A DNA stretch of 64,000 nt from Deltaproteobacteria bacterium (GTDB lineage Bacteria; SZUA-79; Acidulodesulfobacterales; Acidulodesulfobacteraceae), in NCBI GenBank assembly GCA_023489335.1, contig JAMDCP010000007.1, positions 1-64,000 on the forward strand, written 5' to 3'. A model generated the notes under the pieces. That model was given only the letters and a program-made list of their open reading frames with translations. It was not told where the DNA came from and made no database searches. Position 1 is the stretch's first letter. Each line of letters starts with the position of its first letter. A program made the position numbers and the translations under genes. This document shows, one piece after another, positions 44,140 to 53,460 of the stretch.

Positions 44140-45957
44140 TTGGAAACGGCTGCTACGGAAAATAAAAAAAATATATATAGAACATTATGCGAAGAAATTA
44201 CCGGACAAGATACGGGAAAAGAATTTACCCTTAAAGGCTGGGTCATGCGTTATAGGGACCATGGCGGGTTAGTATTTATAGATTTAAGGGATTATTCCGG
44301 GGTAATGCAGATAGTATTCGATGAAAATATTAAAGGCGAATCATTTAAAACCGCAAAAAAGTTAAAAAACGAATATGTAATATCCGTTACCGGCGCCGTA
44401 AGAAACAGGCCGGGCGGAACCGAAAATCCCCATCTAAAGACCGGAAAAATCGAAATTTTGGCGAATGCCCTTCAAATTCTTAACACCTGCGAAACTCTGC
44501 CGTTTCAGATCGAGGAAGAAACCGAGGTCAATGAGTTTACCAGACTTAAGTACAGGTATCTGGATTTAAGAAGCAAAAGGCTGAAAGATAATTTAATATT
44601 CAGGTCGAAATTTACTTACCTGATAAGAGAATTTTTAAACAACAGAGGCTTTTTCGATATAGAAACGCCTTTTTTAACAAAAAGCACTCCGGAGGGCTCA
44701 AGGGACTTTCTGGTTCCGTCAAGGCTAAACCACGGACATTTTTTTGCCCTTCCCCAATCGCCGCAGCTATTTAAACAAATCCTTATGGTTAGCGGATTCG
44801 AAAGATATTACCAGATTGTAAGATGCTTCAGGGACGAAGATTTAAGAGCCGACAGGCAGCCGGAGTTTACACAGCTCGATATGGAGATGTCTTTTGTGGA
44901 AATGCAAGACATTATATCGGTTACGGAAGAACTTTTCGCGGGTATATTCGAAAAACTGCTCAATATAAAAATAGGCCTGCCTTTTAAGGCGCTGGACTAT
45001 GAAGAGGCCTTTGATAAATATGGAAGCGATAAGCCGGATACCAGATTTGAATTAATCATTACCTGTTTATCCGATATTTTTACAAACTCCTCCCTGAATG
45101 TTTTTAAAAATGCCCTGTCCACGGGAGGAACCATAAAGGCAATATGCTTTCCAAACGGTTCAAACCTGCTCTCACGAAAGGATATAGACGACCTTCTATC
45201 CGCCGTAAAGGATTTTGGCGGAAAGGGCCTTGCCTGGACAAAGGTAGGCGAAAACAACTCGTTAGACGGCGGCATCTCCAAATTTATAAATGATGAGGAA
45301 AAAGCATCGCTGATTAAAAGGCTTGCCGCAAAAAACGGGGATATAATATTTTATCAAGCCGATACAAAAAAAACGGCAAATACCGTTCTTGGCAGGCTAA
45401 GACTTTATCTGGCAAAAAAATATAACCTTATTCCCGAAAACAGGTTCGATTTGTTATGGGTCGTTAATTTTCCTTTATTTGAGTATTCCGATGAGGAAAA
45501 AAAGCTCGTTTCGGTTCATCACCCTTTTACTTCGCCTGCCAAAAAAGACATAGCCATCCTCGAAACCGACCCCTTGTCGGTTAAATCGGATAGTTATGAC
45601 CTTGTTCTTAACGGAGAAGAGATTGGAGGGGGGAGCATAAGGATTCACAATCCTTTGCTGCAGGAAAAAATTTTTAAAATTCTTTCCATATCGCCTGAGG
45701 ATGCAAGGCTTAAGTTCGGTTTTTTACTTGACGCCTTAAGTTTTGGAGCGCCGCCCCACGGCGGCATAGCATTCGGCATCGACAGGATATTAATGCTTCT
45801 TAGAAATGAAAACTCGATAAGGGACGTAATAGCTTTTCCGAAAACGCAAAAAGCCTATTGCCCGTTATCGGACGCTCCTTCCCCCGTCAAAGACGCACAG
45901 CTTAAAGAGCTTGGAATCAGGTTATATGATACGGCTAATAAAAATATAAAAAAATAA
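44140..45957 (+). CDS. aspS: Aspartate-tRNA ligase
   Basis: Class II synthetase of bacterial type, 605 residues, with the N-terminal OB-fold anticodon-binding domain (GWVMRYRDHGGLVFIDLRD), catalytic motif 2 (YYQIVRCFRDEDLRADRQ, PEFTQLDMEMSF), the GAD insertion domain and motif 3 (GIAFGIDRILMLLR). The start is TTG at 44140, preceded by GGAG. Whether it is discriminating (Asp only) or non-discriminating (also Asn) cannot be decided here, as the presence of gatCAB and asnS elsewhere is unknown. Confidence 0.96.
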   Translation: METAATENKKNIYRTLCEEITGQDTGKEFTLKGWVMRYRDHGGLVFIDLRDYSGVMQIVFDENIKGESFKTAKKLKNEYVISVTGAVRNRPGGTENPHLKTGKIEILANALQILNTCETLPFQIEEETEVNEFTRLKYRYLDLRSKRLKDNLIFRSKFTYLIREFLNNRGFFDIETPFLTKSTPEGSRDFLVPSRLNHGHFFALPQSPQLFKQILMVSGFERYYQIVRCFRDEDLRADRQPEFTQLDMEMSFVEMQDIISVTEELFAGIFEKLLNIKIGLPFKALDYEEAFDKYGSDKPDTRFELIITCLSDIFTNSSLNVFKNALSTGGTIKAICFPNGSNLLSRKDIDDLLSAVKDFGGKGLAWTKVGENNSLDGGISKFINDEEKASLIKRLAAKNGDIIFYQADTKKTANTVLGRLRLYLAKKYNLIPENRFDLLWVVNFPLFEYSDEEKKLVSVHHPFTSPAKKDIAILETDPLSVKSDSYDLVLNGEEIGGGSIRIHNPLLQEKIFKILSISPEDARLKFGFLLDALSFGAPPHGGIAFGIDRILMLLRNENSIRDVIAFPKTQKAYCPLSDAPSPVKDAQLKELGIRLYDTANKNIKK

Positions 45958-45981
45958 TAATGAACAAAGGAGGATATTAAA

Positions 45982-47478
45982 TTGAACAAGGAATCAACAT
46001 TTCCTCATCCATATTTTTCTTCCCATCCAAATTGGAAATGGTTTATACTGTCAACTGTTTTGGTCGGCGCAACGATGTCAGCCCTCGATGTCAGTATAGT
46101 CAATGTTGCTATGCCGACTATGGAGCATAGTTTTGTCGTGCCAATGTCCACAATAGAATGGGTTGCAATGGCATACATGCTGACCCTCACCGTTTTTTTG
46201 CCGCTCTTTGGCAGACTTGCCGATATGTTTGGGCGAACTAAAATGTATAACATCGGTTTTATTGTTTTCACTGTCGGTTCCGCTCTTTGCGGCATAGCTC
46301 CAAATGCTAATTTCTTAATATTTTCCCGTGTGCTTCAAGCAATCGGCGCAGGCCTCCTTCAGGCTAACTCGGTCGCTATAATCACTCAGGCATTCCCGTC
46401 AAACGAGCTGGGAAAGGCAATCGGGCTTCAGGGCTCCGTTCAGGCTATCGCAATGTCCGTGGGCCCATTTGTCGGCGGTATGTTGATTGCATTGGTAAAC
46501 TGGCGTTTAATATTTTATGTGAATGTCCCTATCGGCATTATCGGAACATTTATGGCATTATTCATATTGCCGTCAAGCAAGGCAAACATAAAAAAGAAAA
46601 GGGAAAAGATCGACTACTTTGGCATATCGTTCTTTGCCGCAGGACTCGCCTTTCTTGTTTTAGCCGTAAACGAAGGAGCAAAATTAGGCTGGACATCTCC
46701 TATAATTCTTACCTATTTTCTTATCGCTATTATATTTTTACCGCTCTTTATTTACACCGAACTTAAAGTAGAACACCCGATGATAGACCTTAAGCTTTTC
46801 AAAAAGTGGGGGTTTTCGGCAGGCAATACGACAGGCATGCTGTCTTACTATGTTTTATTTGCCGTACTGTTTTTAATGCCGTTTTATCTGGAGGATTTGC
46901 TGCACTACAATGCGGTAGTCACAGGATCTATTTTAACCCCGATTCCCCTGTCTATGGCTATAATAGCCCCTTTTGCGGGAGCCATATCCGACAAAGTAGG
47001 TTCAAGAATTATGACGACCCTCGGGATGTTTATATGCGCTATCGCAACGCTTCTTTTATCATTTTTAGGTTCTTCCGTAAATTTATATTTCTTGATTTTC
47101 GAATTTATTATACTCGGCATCGGGATGGGTATATTTACCCCGCCGAATAATAGCGCCATCATGCTTTCGGCGCCCCCCGAAAGGCTCGGCGTAGCAGGAG
47201 GCATACTTAACATGATGAGGGCATTAGGGCTTATATTCGGCGTTGACATTTCGGGACTTATATTTACATCTTTACAACAAAAATATACGGCGGCGCATGG
47301 CTATAAAATCCCGTCGCATGCTCCGGCGTCCATCTTTAATGCCGCATTCATACGCGGTTTTGCGGTCGTTATGATTACACTCCTTGCTATAAATATTTTT
47401 GCCACAATCTTATCCGCCGCCAAAAAAAATGTCAAAATTAAAAAGATTGAAGGGGCTGAACCTATAGACCTTATGTGA
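45982..47478 (+). CDS. DHA2-family MFS multidrug exporter (EmrB/QacA type)
   Basis: A 498-residue transporter with about 14 helices. The N-terminal motif D1 is SALDVSIVNVAMPTM and motif A is LFGRLADMFGRTKMY; motif C-like glycine/proline pattern is SVGPFVGGMLIALVNWRLIF. It should export a toxic compound with proton antiport. No membrane-fusion partner (EmrA) gene is adjacent. The start is TTG at 45982 with a strong AAAGGAGG ribosome binding site. Confidence 0.92.
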   Translation: MNKESTFPHPYFSSHPNWKWFILSTVLVGATMSALDVSIVNVAMPTMEHSFVVPMSTIEWVAMAYMLTLTVFLPLFGRLADMFGRTKMYNIGFIVFTVGSALCGIAPNANFLIFSRVLQAIGAGLLQANSVAIITQAFPSNELGKAIGLQGSVQAIAMSVGPFVGGMLIALVNWRLIFYVNVPIGIIGTFMALFILPSSKANIKKKREKIDYFGISFFAAGLAFLVLAVNEGAKLGWTSPIILTYFLIAIIFLPLFIYTELKVEHPMIDLKLFKKWGFSAGNTTGMLSYYVLFAVLFLMPFYLEDLLHYNAVVTGSILTPIPLSMAIIAPFAGAISDKVGSRIMTTLGMFICAIATLLLSFLGSSVNLYFLIFEFIILGIGMGIFTPPNNSAIMLSAPPERLGVAGGILNMMRALGLIFGVDISGLIFTSLQQKYTAAHGYKIPSHAPASIFNAAFIRGFAVVMITLLAINIFATILSAAKKNVKIKKIEGAEPIDLM

Positions 47479-47505
47479 TTATTTTTATTTAATTATAGGA
47501 TTATT

Positions 47506-49254
47506 ATGGGAATCTTCAAGAAAAATACCGACAGCCTCCTTGAAAGGAAAAATTACGAACTTATAAGCGGTATGGAATTTTTGTTTAAGAGGGCATCCAA
47601 CAGCGGGATAAAGAATATCTTTCTCGATAATAGTTTAATCCCTCTTTTACCCGAAATATCAAAACCATCGTTTTTAAAAATATACTCTAATTCGGAACTT
47701 TTTTGGACTTCCGTTTATTCTTTGAGTATGACGCACCAGAGGATTATATCTTTAACTTATGACCAATCCTTTTTTAATTTTATTTTTTTGGAAAAATATT
47801 TCACGAATAACAGTAATTTAAACGGTGGAATAGTTATATTTCTTTTTAAAAAAAAGGGTATTAAAAATTTTTCTTTTGCGCTTAAAAGCATTTTCCCCGC
47901 ATATAACTACCATAAAATAGACGATTTTTTAGATTCTTTGCCTTATTATTTTGAACTTTCCGAGAAACTAAAACTTCCGGTATTAATATATCTTGACGAG
48001 GGGGCATTATACGAATTTAAACCGGATGAGTTTAAAGAATATACCGAGAGAACGGAAAAGAAACAGTTATTGCAATTAAACAATGATGGAGATGAAAAAA
48101 TATCGCCAGACTTAAATTTAAAACAAAATTTTCGTTATTTTAGGAATATCGGAAAATCCTTTGAATTATTTAAGGGGAAAAACAGAAACAATCTTATTTT
48201 TTGCGATGGCAAAAATTTTCACAGGATTATCGAAGATTTAGAATTATCGGAAAATTCGGATATTATCCTGTTTAATCTTTTAAATCCTTTAGAAACTGAA
48301 GGGCTAACGGATATTATTAAAGAGGGTTGCAATGATTATTATAAAAATATCTACATTTTTGACTATTATAATATTTTACGCTTTCAACTTTCGGAACTTA
48401 TTACAGGCGGCAAATTAAATTTAAAATATGAAAATTTAAAGGTTGCGGGAAGTTATAATAATCCCGGTTTTTGCATCGACGATTTTACGCCTTCAAATAT
48501 TAAAATAGAACCTTCCTTTTGTGTAGGATGTAATTTATTCACCTTTTTACATAAGCTAAAAGACAGGAAGACTTCGGCCGATGATATTTTAATCGGAGAC
48601 GATGAATGTTTTTCGTTAATAAAATCGAGCGCGCTAAAATATTCGTTCCCAAATTTATTAATAATCAAAGACCCGCTTTATTTTGCATCAAGTTTAAACC
48701 CGAAGGACTTAAATAAATCTTTATATGTTTTTATCTCCTCTTCAAAGTTTTCCGAACAGCTCGGTATTTTTATTAAAACAATGGACAATATGAGTTCAAA
48801 AGATAAAATAACATTTATTGTCTATAAGTCGATACGCGATTTTAATTGCAACATTAACGATGCCGTAATGAATCCGTTATTAAAATCTTTCAAAAAAGTT
48901 ATTTTAAAAGAGGGCATCCGCCTTAAAGATATAGACTATAAAAACGACTCAACCATTATATTTCTGGGCAATAATTGTGAAAATAATGCAAAAGCGGGCA
49001 GAAATTTAAACTACTTGAAATATCTTTACATTAATAATAATATCTGCAATAAATTTGAATGCAAGTTATGTTATCAACTGACTAAATGCCCTGCAATCAA
49101 GGTAAACGAAGATAAAGATATAATCATAGACGGGCAGGTATGCACCATTTGCAATCTATGCGTCGATATCTGTCCCCATAATTCCATAAAATTAAAAAAA
49201 AGAAAAAGGATTAAAATAAAAAAGCCTTTGGAGAGCAAAATAAACCTTAAATAA
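47506..49254 (+). CDS. Divergent indolepyruvate ferredoxin oxidoreductase alpha-like protein, likely lacking TPP binding
   Basis: The 582-residue protein has the IorA outline. There is an N-terminal pyrimidine-binding-like region. FCVGCNLFTFLHKL corresponds to the conserved CAGCPHRG segment. The C-terminal ferredoxin part has CKLCYQLTKCPAI and CTICNLCVDICPHNSI, enough for two [4Fe-4S] clusters. The expected GDG-type thiamine-diphosphate motif and following asparagine are not found; the region reads IGDDECFSLIKSSAL and then continues without the GDSTF block. Catalysis as a 2-oxoacid oxidoreductase is therefore doubtful. It is followed after 7 bases by a gamma-subunit-like gene. Confidence 0.65.
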   Translation: MGIFKKNTDSLLERKNYELISGMEFLFKRASNSGIKNIFLDNSLIPLLPEISKPSFLKIYSNSELFWTSVYSLSMTHQRIISLTYDQSFFNFIFLEKYFTNNSNLNGGIVIFLFKKKGIKNFSFALKSIFPAYNYHKIDDFLDSLPYYFELSEKLKLPVLIYLDEGALYEFKPDEFKEYTERTEKKQLLQLNNDGDEKISPDLNLKQNFRYFRNIGKSFELFKGKNRNNLIFCDGKNFHRIIEDLELSENSDIILFNLLNPLETEGLTDIIKEGCNDYYKNIYIFDYYNILRFQLSELITGGKLNLKYENLKVAGSYNNPGFCIDDFTPSNIKIEPSFCVGCNLFTFLHKLKDRKTSADDILIGDDECFSLIKSSALKYSFPNLLIIKDPLYFASSLNPKDLNKSLYVFISSSKFSEQLGIFIKTMDNMSSKDKITFIVYKSIRDFNCNINDAVMNPLLKSFKKVILKEGIRLKDIDYKNDSTIIFLGNNCENNAKAGRNLNYLKYLYINNNICNKFECKLCYQLTKCPAIKVNEDKDIIIDGQVCTICNLCVDICPHNSIKLKKRKRIKIKKPLESKINLK

Positions 49255-49261
49255 AAAAATA

Positions 49262-49867
49262 ATGGAAAATATAAATTATAGCCTGATATTAAACGGCGCT
49301 GATTTTAAGGAAATTAAAAATTTAAGCAAATTAATTTACACCGCGTTAAAAAAAGAAAATTTTAACGCATCGCTTTTAATTAAACCGTTGTCTAATATCT
49401 CAAATTACAGCCTTGCATACTCTCTTATTAAGATTGGACAATTTAAACCCACAAGCTGTTCTCTTAATATTAACGCTATAATAAGCTTAGACTTCCAATC
49501 GACATTGAATTATTTGCCGTTCATAAATAAAGGCACTCTGGTTTTTTCAAACTATTCGACATTTAATGTTTGCAGCTATTTTCTTGCGGACAACGATCTG
49601 GTAACCGGCAGGTTAAGAGAAAAAACCGATAATATATATAAAATTCCCGTAGAAAAGATAATCGATTTAGAAATAATGGGGAAGAATAAAGTAAGCCCTT
49701 ATATTACGTTAATCGGGGCATTTATTGCAAAAAGCGGGCTTCTCGACATTGACTCGGTATGCCTTGAAATTGCTTTATTTTCAAAAAATGACGCAGAAAA
49801 GAAAAATGGTATAAAAGCAATTTTGGCCGGCTACGATTATGTCATGGAAGAGAAAGCAGGTAATTAA
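49262..49867 (+). CDS. Gamma-domain protein like indolepyruvate ferredoxin oxidoreductase beta subunit
   Basis: The 201-residue protein resembles the gamma domain of 2-oxoacid:ferredoxin oxidoreductases (IorB). It shows a short ISLDFQSTLNYLPFINKGTLVF stretch, read as ISLDFQSTLN + YLPFINKGTLVF, similar to the SxEPLEALRxxxxLxxGGxxV block, followed by IPVEKIIDLEIMGKN. The typical glycine-rich GxGGQG motif at the N-terminus is not present. With the upstream gene it forms a degenerate pair. It overlaps the convergent Fur-family gene by four bases. Confidence 0.6.
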   Translation: MENINYSLILNGADFKEIKNLSKLIYTALKKENFNASLLIKPLSNISNYSLAYSLIKIGQFKPTSCSLNINAIISLDFQSTLNYLPFINKGTLVFSNYSTFNVCSYFLADNDLVTGRLREKTDNIYKIPVEKIIDLEIMGKNKVSPYITLIGAFIAKSGLLDIDSVCLEIALFSKNDAEKKNGIKAILAGYDYVMEEKAGN

Positions 49868-50334
49868 TTTTTATCCGCTTCATAACAATCGCGGCATAAA
49901 CCATAAAACTCGATACTATAACCCCTAATATGGTAATCCTCGTTGAGCGCATTGTTAATATCGGATTTTAAAAACTCGTTAAAGTCATCGGTATTTATCC
50001 CGATATCGGTTATTTTGCCGCAGTTTTCGCATATAATATGTCCGTGAGACGAGATGTCCCCGTCAAAATGAACCGCATTCTGCAAAGTTTTAATCTCTTT
50101 TACTTCCCGCATGGAGGTTAACATTGTCAGATTCTTATATATGGTATTGAGCGAAACCATGGGATAAACCAATTTAACCTTGTTATATATATCGGTTGCC
50201 GTCGGATGGTTTTTTGACTCGGACAGAATCTTGATTATTTCATATCTTTGCGGGGTAAGGCTATAGCCGACTTTTTTGATTTTTAGAATAATCTCTTCTA
50301 ATCTTGATACTGGATTCGAATTAACATTTTGCAT
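49864..50334 (-). CDS. Fur/PerR-family metal-dependent repressor
   Basis: A 156-residue regulator with winged-helix domain (YSLTPQRYEIIKILSESKNH, then TATDIYNKVKLVYPMVSLNT). The dimerisation domain has an HGHIICENCG zinc site and a second CRDC pair, the structural zinc cysteines of PerR/Fur proteins. The overall pattern fits PerR best. Upstream is a large AT-rich inverted repeat with a PerR-like box, suggesting self-regulation. It may control peroxide or iron responses. The 3' end overlaps the convergent gene by four bases. Confidence 0.92.
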   Translation of the reverse strand: MQNVNSNPVSRLEEIILKIKKVGYSLTPQRYEIIKILSESKNHPTATDIYNKVKLVYPMVSLNTIYKNLTMLTSMREVKEIKTLQNAVHFDGDISSHGHIICENCGKITDIGINTDDFNEFLKSDINNALNEDYHIRGYSIEFYGLCRDCYEADKN

Positions 50335-50367
50335 ATGGGTATAATCAACCTCTTTTAATAAAAATTT

Positions 50368-50417
50368 TTATAATTATTATACGATAATAATTATTACATA
50401 TATTATTATCGTATAAT
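50368..50417. promoter_or_regulatory. PerR-like box within a perfect 16-bp inverted repeat upstream of the Fur-family gene
   Basis: TTATAATTATTATAC at 50368-50382 matches the PerR box consensus TTATAATnATTATAA at 14 of 15 positions. Overlapping it, ATTATACGATAATAAT (50376-50391) is perfectly repeated in inverted form at 50402-50417, with 10 bases between. The region is the only space available for the regulator's promoter, so autoregulation is likely. Confidence 0.65.
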
Positions 50418-50455
50418 ATTAAACAATAGTCAAATTTAACTTAATTAAAGCCGGC

Positions 50456-53431
50456 CTAAACCCTTTCCGCTTCCATTTTAAATTCATTTATGCTGTCAAA
50501 AAATGCCTCGAGCCTTGTAACATACCCCGCATCCGCATTGTGTTCGTCAATCTCTATTTCCAAATACGCTTTATATTTCATATAATCGGCAAAAAAGGTT
50601 TTAATGAACGAATCGGGACCGCAGCCGTAATTAGTAACATAGACGGCATTTAGCTTAGGATTGGCCATTATTATTTTAGCCGCCGACAAAATCTTATGTC
50701 CGGAATGCCAGAACATATTGTCATGTTCGTCATATATGGAAACCTCGCTAAAATCAAGCAAATCCATCGGCATAACCGCTATGCCGAGCGCAGCTATTTT
50801 GTTGGAGATTGAAAGATTAATCCCTTCATCCTGCATATTGTAAGGTCTGCCGACCAATACCGTAATATCGTTATATTTCTCTAAAGCCTCCCTGCCTTTG
50901 ATTCTCAGCAATTCAAAAAATCTCTTTTGCTTTTCCACCGCCTCATTAAAAGCATCGATAATTTTATTTTTTGAAATATGAAAACCCCTTAGCTGTTTTA
51001 TCAGGCTGTCTATAGTAATATTATAATCGTGGCTGCTTTCGAATAGCCGCATTTTCGGCGATATAAGTTTTATTTTATTAAAGTCTAAAAGCGATCCCGT
51101 GGTAAAAGGAATACCCTGGATATACGGACATTGATATGTATTTGCCTGAAAACCATGATTTTTTTCCCTGTTTACTAAGGCAGGCAAAAACAGCGCGTCT
51201 ATTTTTTTTTCGAGAAGATTTTTAACATGCCCCGGCACTACCTTAACTGGAAAACATGTATCGGTGATGGACAGCATGTTAGACGAGTTTATAATCTGAC
51301 GATTTGTTTCATCGGAAAGGATAACGGTAAAGCCGATTTTATTAAAAAATTCATTGTAAAAAGGGAATAAATCGTATGTCTCTAAACATAAGGGAATGCC
51401 GACGCGAGGTCTTGAGAAATCATTTTCGTTTTCCTTGGAATACCCCTGGAGTAAAAGTTCTTTTCTAAATTTAAAAAGGTTTTCCCCTCTTTTCGCCTTC
51501 CCTTTGTCTATCTCAAATATATCACACCTTGCCCCGTAATAATGGGGCGCCTCCCGTTCCACCGTTACCTTATTTACATCGCATAAATTTGGACATTTTT
51601 GGCATTCAAACGACTCCCTGAAATATTTCCTATTCATTAAATCCCATCCGGCAAATTTTGAGGGTCCGTTATTTTTAAAAGCGAGAAGAGCGCTGCCGAT
51701 GGCGCCCGTAACCTCGTTATGTTCGGGAATAATAATTTTTTTATTCAGAATCGATTCAAAAGCGCTTACAACCGCCCGGTTTAATGCGACGCCTCCCTGA
51801 AAAAGAATATGCTCTCCGACAGGTTTTCCCAGAACAACTTTATTTAAATAATTTTCTACGATAGAATAGGACAGTCCTGCGATAAGCTGGTCTTTATCAG
51901 CCCCCTTTTGCTGGTGGGAAACAAGGTCAGATTCCATAAATACGGTGCATCTGTCGCCCAGATTACAGGAACTGCTTGCATTGAACGCCTTTTCCGAAAA
52001 TTCCTTAATAATATCGATGTTAAGTTTTTGCGCCTGTTCCTCTAAAAAAGACCCCGTGCCGGCGGCGCATGCTTTGTTCATTTCAAAGTCGATTACAACC
52101 CCGTTTTTAATCCTTATATATTTCGAATCCTGTCCGCCAATTTCAAAAACGGTATCGACATCCTTATCGATAAAAACCGAAGCAGTCGCCTGCGCCGTTA
52201 TTTCATTTTTTACGACATCGGCGCCGATATAATCCGCAATTAAATACCTTCCCGATCCTGTTGTACAAACGCCTTTCACCTCTGCATTTACATTATAATT
52301 TTCTAAATCCTTGGATATTTCATATAGCGTATCTCTGACGACCTCGATTGGCTTTCCGTTTGTTTTCTTATATTTTTTAATTAAAAGCCTTTTATTTTCG
52401 TCCAGCAAAACAATGTTTGTCGAAACAGAACCAGTGTCAACCCCTATATAGACAGGAACGGTAAGGTTGGAATATGCCCTTAGAGTATCGGCAGTATTTA
52501 GATTTACAATATTATCTTCGGACCGGCAACTTTTTAGCCTGTCTCTATACCGGCCTGTCAGCTTATTTTGTTTAATAAATTCTTCGAGAGAACTAAGCCC
52601 GTTAAATTTAAAATTCCTGTCGTTGCGGGATATTATCGCAATCCCTATAGCCGACATAACCGTGTGGTGTTCCGGTATTATAAGCTCGCCGTTTTTAAGC
52701 CCCAAAATATCCTCGAAGGCCCTCACCATCCCCAGGTTATATGCAACGCCGCCCTGAAAAATAACCGGCTTTTCAAATCTTTTCCCTCTGGCGATTGTTC
52801 CGATAAATGTCCTTGCAACCGCATAACATAGGCCTGCCACGATATCCGAAATCGGGGTTGAAACCTGCTGAAGATGAATCATATCCGATTTAGCAAAAAC
52901 AGTACATCTTCCCGCAATTTTTGCGGGATTTTTTGATTCTAAAGCAAGCCTGCCAAATTCATTTTCAATATCTATATGCAGCCTCTCGGCCTGCTGGTCA
53001 AGGAAAGAACCCGTCCCTGCCGCGCATAAATCGTTTAAACCAAAATCTTCAAGAAAAAGCTGCCCCGTCTCCTTATTATGATTTAAAATAAGAAATTTTG
53101 AATCCTGTCCGCCCATTTCGATAACTGTCCTGGCATCGGGATACAGGTGTTTCACTGCCTCGGTTTGGGCAACAAGTTCATTTATATTTGGAATACCCAG
53201 AACCTCGCCGACGGTTCTTGAACCGGAACCGGTCGCCCCGATAGAGCAAAATGATTCTTCCGAATATTTATCGAATATGTCTTTTAATATATTATATGTG
53301 GTCTTAAGAGACTCCCCGCCGGACCTGACATAATTTTTTTCAATTACATTAAGGTTTTTATCTAATATCGCAAATTTAACCGTAGTCGAACCGATATCTA
53401 TGCCCAGAGACAGCTCGTTCGTATATTTCAT
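50456..53431 (-). CDS. Double-domain 2-hydroxyacyl-CoA dehydratase activase-like protein
   Basis: The 991-residue protein holds two tandem BadF/BcrA-type ATPase modules. Each has a phosphate-1 motif (GIDIGSTTVKFAIL; GVDTGSVSTNIVLL), IEMGGQDSK/FEIGGQDSK, cluster cysteines (LNDLCAAGTGSF; MNKACAAGTGSF plus GRCTVFAKSD; DRCTVFMESD) and a TGG-like QGGVA motif. A DUF2229-type region with cysteines follows (ECQKCPNLCDV, TDTCFPVKV, TYQCPYIQG, NYGCGPDSF). Longer members also carry a dehydratase-like C-terminal part, which is absent here. It probably performs ATP-driven low-potential electron transfer, but no target gene adjoins it. A strong ribosome binding site (AAGGGG) precedes the ATG. Confidence 0.9.
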   Translation of the reverse strand: MKYTNELSLGIDIGSTTVKFAILDKNLNVIEKNYVRSGGESLKTTYNILKDIFDKYSEESFCSIGATGSGSRTVGEVLGIPNINELVAQTEAVKHLYPDARTVIEMGGQDSKFLILNHNKETGQLFLEDFGLNDLCAAGTGSFLDQQAERLHIDIENEFGRLALESKNPAKIAGRCTVFAKSDMIHLQQVSTPISDIVAGLCYAVARTFIGTIARGKRFEKPVIFQGGVAYNLGMVRAFEDILGLKNGELIIPEHHTVMSAIGIAIISRNDRNFKFNGLSSLEEFIKQNKLTGRYRDRLKSCRSEDNIVNLNTADTLRAYSNLTVPVYIGVDTGSVSTNIVLLDENKRLLIKKYKKTNGKPIEVVRDTLYEISKDLENYNVNAEVKGVCTTGSGRYLIADYIGADVVKNEITAQATASVFIDKDVDTVFEIGGQDSKYIRIKNGVVIDFEMNKACAAGTGSFLEEQAQKLNIDIIKEFSEKAFNASSSCNLGDRCTVFMESDLVSHQQKGADKDQLIAGLSYSIVENYLNKVVLGKPVGEHILFQGGVALNRAVVSAFESILNKKIIIPEHNEVTGAIGSALLAFKNNGPSKFAGWDLMNRKYFRESFECQKCPNLCDVNKVTVEREAPHYYGARCDIFEIDKGKAKRGENLFKFRKELLLQGYSKENENDFSRPRVGIPLCLETYDLFPFYNEFFNKIGFTVILSDETNRQIINSSNMLSITDTCFPVKVVPGHVKNLLEKKIDALFLPALVNREKNHGFQANTYQCPYIQGIPFTTGSLLDFNKIKLISPKMRLFESSHDYNITIDSLIKQLRGFHISKNKIIDAFNEAVEKQKRFFELLRIKGREALEKYNDITVLVGRPYNMQDEGINLSISNKIAALGIAVMPMDLLDFSEVSIYDEHDNMFWHSGHKILSAAKIIMANPKLNAVYVTNYGCGPDSFIKTFFADYMKYKAYLEIEIDEHNADAGYVTRLEAFFDSINEFKMEAERV

Positions 53432-53460
53432 ATATTTAACCCCTTTTTTTTACGATAATT

